Origin: Coprenecus sp902388455
GTDB taxonomy: Bacteria > Bacteroidota > Bacteroidia > Bacteroidales > UBA932
NCBI GenBank assembly: GCA_963931615.1
Contig: OZ007032.1
Span: forward strand, 992,001-1,056,000
Reading direction: 5' to 3'
Length of the DNA stretch: 64,000 bases
Shown: positions 25,474 through 32,680 of the stretch, one piece after another
Layout: each line of letters starts with the position of its first letter
Numbering within the stretch: position 1 is the stretch's first letter
Notes under the pieces: model-generated
What the model was told of the DNA's origin: nothing
Seen by the model: only the letters and a program-made list of their open reading frames with translations
Databases searched by the model: none
Translations under genes and position numbers: made by a program

Positions 25474-25794
25474 TCAAATGGTCTTGCCTTTCCAACGGGC
25501 TTCTTTCCGTTTGTCCTCCACATTACCGACTATCCGCTCCACGTCATCGGGACGGTAGTAAGTCCGGTTCCCGATTTTCGTAAAGGCAAGCGTCCCGTTA
25601 TCCCTCAGGGTCTGCAAGGTTCTCGGACTGATACGCAACCTGCGGCAGACCTCGTGGTTGTCCATCCATTCACCCGTTTCCTTTCCGCCATGTTCACGGC
25701 ACAGATTTTCCACCTGCTGCACGAAGTGATCCAGTTTGGCGGCAATCTCCTCGAAAGTCCTTTTTTCAAAGCTGATGATTTCCATTGTCTTCAT
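25474..25794 (-). CDS. Excisionase-like HTH protein 2
   Basis: A 106-residue protein. A helical N-terminus (FEEIAAKLDHFVQQVENLCR) is followed by WMDNHEVCRRLRISPRTLQT and LRDNGTLAFTKIGNRTYYRP, the excisionase-type winged HTH. Its basic C-terminus (DKRKEARWKGK) suits DNA contact. It is upstream of and co-directional with the other HTH gene, 41 bases away by the preferred start. Divergent from the mobilisation operon, it could bind the palindromes in the 455-base gap that follows. Confidence 0.8.
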   Translation of the reverse strand: MKTMEIISFEKRTFEEIAAKLDHFVQQVENLCREHGGKETGEWMDNHEVCRRLRISPRTLQTLRDNGTLAFTKIGNRTYYRPDDVERIVGNVEDKRKEARWKGKTI

Positions 25795-26249
25795 TATTTT
25801 CAGTTAAACATATATTCAAAATTCCGGAGCATAACAGGTTTTTTTACAGCCGATATTCCATCATGTATCATCGTCCAATTCTCGGCTGGAAATGTGACCG
25901 TTTTTTCTGTTCCCACTGCAAATAAAAGTAGTAGGAATCACACTGCAATGGATTTTCAGACCGGTGACGATGTGTTGCCCGGAATGACATCATGTTACAT
26001 ATCAACCGCATACAATAAGCCTTCTTTATAAACGGAATCCGTTTGAGTAATCCGGTATGGAGAAATCACTCCGGCAAATCACGGCAGGCAGCACCGATTG
26101 CCCAATCGGTATAGTGCATAGGGTAACATAATTGCCACGGTGTCTCCATTTGCTTGATTCTGTTTACTATACACATTTCCTTTGCTCACGACAATGAGTC
26201 AAGGTGCGCACCGAGACCAGTGAGTAAACCGATTAAAATCAAAAAATGT
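25795..26249. promoter_or_regulatory. Gene-free region with two palindromes upstream of the mobilisation genes
   Basis: AAACGGA-a-TCCGTTT (26030-26044) and ACCGATTG-cc-CAATCGGT (26093-26110) are perfect palindromes with 1- and 2-base centres. They lie 49 bases apart between divergent genes, as operators would. No convincing gene was seen in the rest of the segment. Confidence 0.5.
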
Positions 26250-26714
26250 ATGGTAACAAAAAAGAAATTGACCAAAGAAGAATGGGAGACCATGACAGGT
26301 ACAGACATGTCACTCATACTCCCGTCAGATGGCAGTATTGAAACAGCCCGTGAATCATCCTTGAATGATACCGGAAAAGAGAAGTCAGAAGGAACGGTAG
26401 AACAGACCGACTTCACATCCGAGAACCTGCAACCGTCAACAGGAAAAGAGGAAGCCGTTCCCGTATCTCAACGTCGTATAAGCAGTAGGCAGAGAAAACT
26501 ATCTCTGGACGAATACAGGAAAGCCTTTCTTCAGGTTCCGAGAATCGAAGACCGCAAGCCTGTATTTGTTAGCGGCGAGGTACGTGACAGGCTGGACGAG
26601 TTTGTCCGCAGGCTGGGAGGACGTAAAATGAGCGTTTCAGGACTACTTGAGAACATCGCCCGGCAGCATCTTGAAATCTACTCGGAAGACTTCGAGCAGT
26701 GGAGAAAACTGTGA
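26250..26714 (+). CDS. DUF3408-family mobilisation-linked protein
   Basis: About 154 residues from MVTKKKLTKEEW. An acidic, disordered N-terminal half is followed by the conserved DUF3408 core: RRISSRQRKLSLDEYRKAFL, then VFVSGEVRDRLDEFVRRLGG and MSVSGLLENIARQHLE. The C-terminal part looks like a ribbon-helix-helix DNA-binding fold. DUF3408 proteins accompany mobilisation and conjugation genes of Bacteroides elements, often as relaxosome or regulatory factors. An ATG 32 codons upstream is in frame but precedes a Cys/Pro-rich stretch unlike the family. Confidence 0.78.
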   Translation: MVTKKKLTKEEWETMTGTDMSLILPSDGSIETARESSLNDTGKEKSEGTVEQTDFTSENLQPSTGKEEAVPVSQRRISSRQRKLSLDEYRKAFLQVPRIEDRKPVFVSGEVRDRLDEFVRRLGGRKMSVSGLLENIARQHLEIYSEDFEQWRKL

Positions 26715-26821
26715 TATTTTCCTGAATGACTGATTTGCTTACTGACTCCAGTCATTACAGTATTCAGACAGTCAGTAGCCGACCTGAGGGAGTAACGGAC
26801 AAAACTTCAGTTTTGGGAGTT

Positions 26822-26875
26822 AGCGAGGTTATCTTTCGGGCATCCCGAAAACCTCGCTCCACTCCCGAAGAGTGG
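26822..26875. other. Candidate oriT of the inner element
   Basis: Upstream of mobC lies a two-step hairpin: AGCGAGGTT (26822-26830) pairs with AACCTCGCT (26850-26858), enclosing TTTCGGG/CCCGAAA around CAT. A second stem CCACTC (26859-26864) / GAGTGG (26870-26875) follows directly. Stacked hairpins ahead of mobC and the relaxase suggest the transfer origin. Confidence 0.5.
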
Positions 26876-26942
26876 AGGCAATCCGCTCCCGGTGGTCGCA
26901 GATTGTGGGAAAAAGAATAATCAAAAATCAAAAGAAGAAAAT

Positions 26943-27317
26943 ATGAATGACAGAAAGAAAAACAGGCCGAGGGGACGTCCTCGGGTAAGCGGAGTGTGCA
27001 GACTCAGCAAAGCCGTTACAGTGAAATTCTCCAAGATAGACTATGAGCGGCTATGCCGGCGCAGCAGACAGGCTAACCTCACGCTGGCGGAATTTCTTCG
27101 CGTATCAGCATTTGAAACGACGATAACTGCCAGACACTCGGCTGAGGAAACTGCCGTCATACGCAGCCTCACGGGTATGGCGAACAACCTGAACCAGCTG
27201 ACCCGGCTGTCCCATCAGGCCGGATTCCATCGTACCCAAAGGACGGTGACAGAACTCCTGCAGAAACTCAAGGAGATTATTGTCCGGTACAGGTACGGAG
27301 AAAGGAGGCCGTCATGA
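26943..27317 (+). CDS. mobC: MobC-like relaxosome accessory protein (inner element)
   Basis: About 124 residues from MNDRKKNRPRGRPRVSG. KAVTVKFSKIDYERLCRRS and LTLAEFLRVSAFE form a ribbon-helix-helix-like domain. The MobC hallmark is SLTGMANNLNQLTRLSHQAG (about 82-101). It binds oriT and assists the relaxase. Its stop overlaps the relaxase ATG (ATGA). It is distinct in sequence from the outer element's MobC, so the two mobilisation systems are probably specific for their own oriTs. Confidence 0.85.
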   Translation: MNDRKKNRPRGRPRVSGVCRLSKAVTVKFSKIDYERLCRRSRQANLTLAEFLRVSAFETTITARHSAEETAVIRSLTGMANNLNQLTRLSHQAGFHRTQRTVTELLQKLKEIIVRYRYGERRPS

Positions 27318-28243
27318 TTGGCAAGATCAAGAAAGGGAAATCCTTCGGCGGCTGTATCCGTTATGTGATGGGCAAGGACAGCGCGAAAATCATCGACTCC
27401 GACGGCGTACTGCTGGAAAATATCCGGGAAATAACGGCCAGTTTCAACTACCAGCGTGAGCTTAATCCGAAGATCAAACAGCCTGTCGGGCACATCGCAT
27501 TGAGCTTCAAGCCGGAGGACAAGGCACTGCTGACGGATGAGTTTATGGCTAAAATAGCCCGGGAATACATGGAGCTGATGGGTATAAGGAACACCCAGTT
27601 CATTCTGGTAAGGCATCATAATACGGACAACCCGCACTGCCATCTGGTCTATAACCGCATCGGGTATGACGGCAGGGTAATCTCTTCCCAAGGCGATTAC
27701 AAGCGTAATGAAATTGCCACGAAACTGCTTAAGGACAGGTACGGGTTGACATACGCCGAGGACAAGGGCAAGACTAATGTGGAGAAACTTCATGCTTCGG
27801 AGCGTGTGAAATATGAAATCTTCAATGCCGTCAAGGCGGCTTTGAAGCGCTCCGGAACATGGAAAGAGTTCAACGATTATCTGCTTCGCCGGGGCATCAG
27901 ACTGGAATTCGTAAAGCGTACCAGGGAGATAAAAAAGCCGGAGGACATACAGGGAATCCGGTTCACCAAGGACGGGCAGACCTTCAAGGCTTCGCAAATC
28001 AGCCGGGAGTTCAGCTTTGCCAGACTGAATGCCCGGTTGGGCTGGAAGCCTTCGGAATCCCAACAGGAATCAGAACGGAAAGTGCAGCAAAGGATACCGG
28101 ACAGAGGGCATCTTCTCGAAAGTACGGGACCTGGACTGTTCAGTCCTACAAGCGGTACCGCTCCCGAAGAGCCGTTACCTCAGGAAGAACTCTTGCGCAG
28201 ACGCAGGAAGAAGCGACAAAAAAGGAAAGGTTTCGGATTGTAG
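27314..28243 (+). CDS. Relaxase/mobilization nuclease (inner element)
   Basis: A 309-residue MobP-type relaxase. The opening is MIGKIKKGKSFGGCIRYVMG. The histidine motif HHNTDNPHCH has His101/102, His108 and His110. The basic C-terminal tail RRRKKRQKRKG resembles that of the outer relaxase. It nicks and covalently attaches to oriT DNA for transfer by a helper conjugation machine; no type IV secretion genes are present in the window. Coupled to mobC by a four-base overlap. GC-rich relative to the inner element's cargo. Confidence 0.9.
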   Translation: MIGKIKKGKSFGGCIRYVMGKDSAKIIDSDGVLLENIREITASFNYQRELNPKIKQPVGHIALSFKPEDKALLTDEFMAKIAREYMELMGIRNTQFILVRHHNTDNPHCHLVYNRIGYDGRVISSQGDYKRNEIATKLLKDRYGLTYAEDKGKTNVEKLHASERVKYEIFNAVKAALKRSGTWKEFNDYLLRRGIRLEFVKRTREIKKPEDIQGIRFTKDGQTFKASQISREFSFARLNARLGWKPSESQQESERKVQQRIPDRGHLLESTGPGLFSPTSGTAPEEPLPQEELLRRRRKKRQKRKGFGL

Positions 28244-28292
28244 TCCGTCCTTTCCCATTCAAATTATTCATGAACATTAAAACTGTAGGAAT

Positions 28293-29060
28293 ATGAAAAT
28301 GGAAGAATATATCGAGAGCATCTTCGGATGCCTGGAAAGAATCGAGAACAAAATCAACGGGTTGTCCGTCCCCTTGCCGGAAGGCAACAGCCCGTCAGTT
28401 AATAATAAACAGGATGAGTCCGTGCTGAATGAAGTCAGGAATGGTCATGAGACATTCCGCAAATTGTTGGCTCGCGTGTACGAAGGCCTTGCCGCCATCA
28501 AAAACGATATGGTTTCCATGGACAGGAAAAACTCGTCACAGGAAAGACTTGGACAGTTCTTGTCTGAAATACGGAATGAACAGCGGCAGAACCAGGAGAA
28601 AGTGGAAACCCTGTTTTATGAGACCAATGACACAATCAGAAAGAATGCCGTCAAGACAAGCAACATCAACCATCATTTCAGCCTGAGCTTGGAATCCCCG
28701 TACATCCTTGGGAGTTTTTCCGTGATGTTCGCGTCAATCGTGGCCCTGTCCGTGGCACTCTATTTTTCGGCAAGAACAGATAACGAGCAGGCCGATAATG
28801 ATCTGAAGTACCGTTATGTCAAGATGAAAGGAGAGGCTACCCCCGAGCAACTTGTCGAACTTGAAAACTTCTTCGGGCCGAACCGAAATAACGGACAAAT
28901 CAGGCAGATACGTGATGACGTGGAAGCCTACGAGGAAACTATACAGAGAAAGGTAGCATTGACCGAGCAGGCACGGCTGAAAGAACAGGCCGTAAGAGAA
29001 CTGGACAGCAAGGCGAAGTCCATCAAGGACAAGTCTATTACGGACAAACCTAAAAAGTAA
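28293..29060 (+). CDS. Single-TM coiled-coil protein of unknown function
   Basis: A 255-residue protein. The N-terminal 120 residues are helical (YIESIFGCLERIENKING and later QERLGQFLSEIRNEQRQ). One membrane helix spans about 135-160 (YILGSFSVMFASIVALSVAL). A charged C-terminal coiled coil rich in Lys, Ala and Glu follows. It lies between the relaxase and a recombinase gene on the same strand, five bases before the latter. Such membrane-anchored proteins may link the relaxosome to the envelope, but no family is recognised. Confidence 0.6.
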   Translation: MKMEEYIESIFGCLERIENKINGLSVPLPEGNSPSVNNKQDESVLNEVRNGHETFRKLLARVYEGLAAIKNDMVSMDRKNSSQERLGQFLSEIRNEQRQNQEKVETLFYETNDTIRKNAVKTSNINHHFSLSLESPYILGSFSVMFASIVALSVALYFSARTDNEQADNDLKYRYVKMKGEATPEQLVELENFFGPNRNNGQIRQIRDDVEAYEETIQRKVALTEQARLKEQAVRELDSKAKSIKDKSITDKPKK

Positions 29061-29064
29061 GCCT

Positions 29065-30267
29065 ATGGCCAGTGTCAAAGTGAAATTCAGACCTTCCATC
29101 ATAGAGGGGAAGGAAGGTACCGTCTATTATCAGATTATCCAGAGCCGTGTAATCCGTCAGTTAAAGACGTATTACCGGATATTTACGGATGAATGGAACG
29201 AAGCTGGAAGCTGTATTATTGTCGGTAGTTCGGAGCGAAGCAATCTGCTCCTTTCCTTACAGGAACGCATGGAATGGGACCTGAAGCGGCTGGACATGAT
29301 TATCCGACAACTGGATAACCGGAAAGCCGGATATACGGCAGATGATATTGTCGCTTCTTTTCAAAGCAATACAGAGGGACAGTCGTTTTTCAACTTCATG
29401 CAAGGCATCATAGCCCGTCTCAAACAGATGGGCAAGATACGCACGGCTGAAAATTATTCCTGCACCCTGAAAAGTTTCATGCAGTTCAGAGGGGACAGGG
29501 ATGTTCTGCTGTCCGAAATCGATTCGGACCTGATGCAGCTTTATGAAGCCTATCTTCATGGAAAAGGTGCCGTACGGAATACCAGTTCATTCTACATGCG
29601 TATCCTTCGGGCGGTGTATAACCGTGCCTTGGAAAAGGAACTGGTGGAACAGCGCAATCCTTTCAGGCACGTCTATACGGGAGTGGACAAGACTGTCAAG
29701 CGTGCCGTTCCCTTATCCGCCATCAAACGTATGAAGAATCTTGATCTGTCCTTACAGCCTAATCTGGAATTTGCAAGGGACATGTTCCTGTTCAGCTTCT
29801 ATACCCGTGGCATGTCGTTCATAGATATGGCTCACTTGAAAAAGAAAGATCTTCAGAACGGATTTTTATCGTATCGCAGACGAAAGACCGGGCAGCAGCT
29901 GATTATCAGGTGGGAAAAATGTATGCAGGAGATTGTCGGCAAATACCCGGAAGACAGCCTCAGTCCTTATCTTTTGCCGGTATTAAAATATCCTTTTAAT
30001 GATACGCACAAGCATTACAGGAGTGTCATGTCCGGAATAAACAGGAACCTGAAAGAAATAGCCAGACTGGCCGATATATCCGTTTCCCTGAGCATGTACT
30101 GTGCCCGTCATTCATGGGCAAGTGCAGCCAAAGGTAAGAACATTCCGATTTCGGTTATCAGTGAAGGGATGGGACATGATTCCGAGGCGACCACACAAAT
30201 TTATCTGGCTTCATTGGACAACTCCGTAGTGGACAAAGCTAACGCACAGATATTAATGGATTTGTAG
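29065..30267 (+). CDS. Tyrosine recombinase 3
   Basis: A 400-residue recombinase of the Bacteroidetes phage-integrase SAM-like type. The N-terminus has VYYQIIQSRVIRQLKTYYRI. The catalytic domain has FYTRGMSFIDMAHL, YCARHSWASAA (Tyr in place of the first His of HxxR), MGHDSEATT and the Tyr in QIYLASL. This subfamily includes DNA invertases of Bacteroides promoters as well as integrases. It ends 33 bases before a 187-bp segment bounded by 12-bp inverted repeats, so inversion of that segment is an attractive but untested role. Confidence 0.82.
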   Translation: MASVKVKFRPSIIEGKEGTVYYQIIQSRVIRQLKTYYRIFTDEWNEAGSCIIVGSSERSNLLLSLQERMEWDLKRLDMIIRQLDNRKAGYTADDIVASFQSNTEGQSFFNFMQGIIARLKQMGKIRTAENYSCTLKSFMQFRGDRDVLLSEIDSDLMQLYEAYLHGKGAVRNTSSFYMRILRAVYNRALEKELVEQRNPFRHVYTGVDKTVKRAVPLSAIKRMKNLDLSLQPNLEFARDMFLFSFYTRGMSFIDMAHLKKKDLQNGFLSYRRRKTGQQLIIRWEKCMQEIVGKYPEDSLSPYLLPVLKYPFNDTHKHYRSVMSGINRNLKEIARLADISVSLSMYCARHSWASAAKGKNIPISVISEGMGHDSEATTQIYLASLDNSVVDKANAQILMDL

Positions 30268-30300
30268 GGCTCAATTAAGTGTTTAGTAAAACGACTACAT

Positions 30301-30487
30301 TCTATGTAAGAGAGACATAATATGTTGCGAAATTACGTAAAATATAGCAACTATTATTATTTAAGAGCCAATAAAAGCATATTGTAATGTTCAAAAACAT
30401 AGAATTGTTTATCAGATTCGAGTTTTGTGACTTAAACAACAGTTGATAATCAGGATATTCCATCTGTCATACTACCTCTTACATAGA
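30301..30487. promoter_or_regulatory. Possible invertible control segment between recombinase 3 and the RM genes
   Basis: TCTATGTAAGAG (30301-30312) and its exact reverse complement (30476-30487) bound 163 gene-free bases. The right arm ends 20 bases before the first methyltransferase ATG, and a tyrosine recombinase gene lies just to the left. Several imperfect -7-like boxes are inside (for example TAGAATTG near 30400), none convincing. Confidence 0.45.
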
Positions 30488-30507
30488 GAGACTCAGCAAT
30501 ATGGAAT

Positions 30508-31155
30508 ATGAGTCAAATAAAGTCTAAAGAAAGAGTTGCACAACGAGGTGAAGTATTCACAGCAGAGCGTGAGGTTAACGCAATGTTGGACCTTGTAAAA
30601 AATGAATGTTTGAGACCGGATTCCCGATTTCTGGAACCAGCTTGTGGTGACGGGAACTTCCTTTCTGCCATACTCAGACGTAAACTCGCAGAATTAAGAA
30701 GAAAATATAAGAAGAGTCCCCGTGATTATGAGAGACTAGCAATAGTGGCAATAGGAAGTCTATATGGAATAGACATAATGGACGACAATGTTTTGGCATG
30801 TCGTAAACGTCTTTTTTCCATCTGGGATGAAGAATATACTGCCCTTTGCAAAGCAGAATCTTCGGATGACACTCGTCAGGCTGCAAAATTTATTATCAGT
30901 CGTAATATCATTAACGGCAATGCTCTGACTTTAATGTGTGTTGATAATGAAGGTAATGACACCTCTGTTCCTATAGTGTTCTCTGAATGGACCCTTATAG
31001 GCAATGCCCAAATGCAGCGTTCCGATTATACAATGTCAAGTCTTCTTGGTAAAGAAAGTAATCTTTTTTCTTTAGCTGGTGTACAGCAGGAAGGTGGAAT
31101 ATTCTTAAGGAGATATATTACTCACTATAAAAAGGTTCAGGATTATGGAGAATAG
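30508..31155 (+). CDS. DNA methyltransferase subunit (motif I only)
   Basis: A 215-residue protein with the SAM-binding motif I of N6-adenine methylases, SRFLEPACGDGNFLSAIL (Glu43 to Gly49), and YGIDIMDDNVLACRKRL as motif II/III. It has no NPPY catalytic motif. It overlaps by 11 bases a longer protein that does have NPPY. Either the two form a split or heterodimeric enzyme, or this is a regulatory remnant. The first gene of a three-gene restriction-modification set, lying just after the possible invertible segment. Confidence 0.72.
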   Translation: MSQIKSKERVAQRGEVFTAEREVNAMLDLVKNECLRPDSRFLEPACGDGNFLSAILRRKLAELRRKYKKSPRDYERLAIVAIGSLYGIDIMDDNVLACRKRLFSIWDEEYTALCKAESSDDTRQAAKFIISRNIINGNALTLMCVDNEGNDTSVPIVFSEWTLIGNAQMQRSDYTMSSLLGKESNLFSLAGVQQEGGIFLRRYITHYKKVQDYGE

Positions 31156-32677
31156 CTTGTTTCAAAATGCCTATAATCCGGACGTACTATCGTGTATAGC
31201 AAATCTTAGCAATGATGAGGTATTTACTCCTCCGGAGTTGGCTAACAAGATTATTGATATGCTGCCACAAGAGTTGTTTGAAAATCCCGATACGACATTC
31301 TTGGATCCTTGCTGCAAAAGCGGTGTTTTTTTACGGGAAATCGCAAAGAGACTGATAAAAGGACTTGAACAGCAAATTCCTGACCTTGAAAAGCGTATAG
31401 AACATATATTTTCAAAGCAACTCTTTGGCATTGCCATTACAGAACTCACAAGTTTACTTTCCCGTCGAAGTGTTTATTGTAGTAAATATCCGAGTGGGGA
31501 GTTTTCGGTATATCAGTTCCCTGAAGAAAAATCTCAAGGAAATATAATTTTCCAACGTATTAGACATACATGGAAAGATGGCAAATGTATCTATTGCGGG
31601 GCTTCGCAAAATGAATATGATCGTGGAGCAGAACTTGAAAACCATGCTTACCAATTTATCCACAACTTAGATGTAAATAAAGTATTCAATATGAAATTTG
31701 ACGTGATTATAGGCAATCCCCCTTATCAAATGAGTGATGGAGGCGGGACAGGTTCAAGTGCTATGCCAATATATCATAAGTTTATAATTAATGCTAAAAA
31801 ACTAAATCCTCGCTATCTAACAATGATTATACCTTCCAGATGGTTTACTGGGGGAAAAGGTTTAGATGAATTTAGAGATGAAATGCTTCATGATGAGCAT
31901 ATCAGAGAAATACATGATTTTGGAAATGCAAATGATTGTTTTCCTGGCGTTGCCATTGAAGGAGGCGTGTGTTACTTCTTATGGAACCGAGATCAAAAAG
32001 GATTATGTAAGGTTTATTCCCATTCACAAAACCAAATTACAGCCATATCAGAACGCCCTCTTCTGGAAAAAGGTGCAGATGTATTTATCAGGTACAATGA
32101 AGTAATCTCAATTATTCGAAAAGTTGCATCTTTCAATGAAGAAAGTTTTTCTCAACTTGTTAGTCCAAGAAATCCGTATTATTTTCGATCTCCATTTGTC
32201 GAAAGTAAAAAAGCTATCAACACATGCAAAGTTTTTGGAGTAGAAGGAGGAAAAAGACAATATAAGAATATTGATAAATCATATATTGGAAGAAACAAAG
32301 ATGAACTGGATAAGTATAAAATATTTATCTCTAAAGCAGATGGAGCAGCAGGACAAATAGGTTATCCCGTTCCAGCCAGAATATTAGGAAAGTCTGAAAT
32401 CGCAGGTAAAAATACTGCCTGTACAGAAACATTTTTAAGAATTGGTCCATTTGGCAGTGAACAAGAATGTAAGAATGTGAAGTCATATATAGAGACAAAA
32501 TTTTTCAGATGCCTTGTAGGTGCTAGAAAAAATAAAAATATGACTCAAAGTACGTACTCTTTTGTCCCTATTCAAGATTTCTCAAAATCTTGGACTGATA
32601 AGGAACTTTACGAGAAATACAATCTAACCCAAAATGAAATTGATTTTATTGAATCAATGATTACATCAATGGAGTAA
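31145..32677 (+). CDS. Eco57I-like N6-adenine DNA methyltransferase
   Basis: A 510-residue methylase. Motif I is FLDPCCKSGVFLREI (53-67; Lys replaces a usual Gly) and motif IV is IIGNPPYQ with Asn191-Tyr194. CIYCGA near 149 suggests a small zinc-binding loop. The C-terminal part (about 300-510) would be the target-recognition region. Methylation would protect host DNA from the GIY-YIG/helicase protein encoded next (3-base gap). It overlaps the short motif-I protein upstream. The 'KSGVFLREI' variant is, to my knowledge, normal for this branch of methylases. Confidence 0.8.
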   Translation: MENSLFQNAYNPDVLSCIANLSNDEVFTPPELANKIIDMLPQELFENPDTTFLDPCCKSGVFLREIAKRLIKGLEQQIPDLEKRIEHIFSKQLFGIAITELTSLLSRRSVYCSKYPSGEFSVYQFPEEKSQGNIIFQRIRHTWKDGKCIYCGASQNEYDRGAELENHAYQFIHNLDVNKVFNMKFDVIIGNPPYQMSDGGGTGSSAMPIYHKFIINAKKLNPRYLTMIIPSRWFTGGKGLDEFRDEMLHDEHIREIHDFGNANDCFPGVAIEGGVCYFLWNRDQKGLCKVYSHSQNQITAISERPLLEKGADVFIRYNEVISIIRKVASFNEESFSQLVSPRNPYYFRSPFVESKKAINTCKVFGVEGGKRQYKNIDKSYIGRNKDELDKYKIFISKADGAAGQIGYPVPARILGKSEIAGKNTACTETFLRIGPFGSEQECKNVKSYIETKFFRCLVGARKNKNMTQSTYSFVPIQDFSKSWTDKELYEKYNLTQNEIDFIESMITSME

Positions 32678-32680
32678 ATT

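Noticed and set aside
27215..28063. 282-codon minus frame
   Set aside because: Antisense to the inner relaxase, which has clear catalytic histidines.
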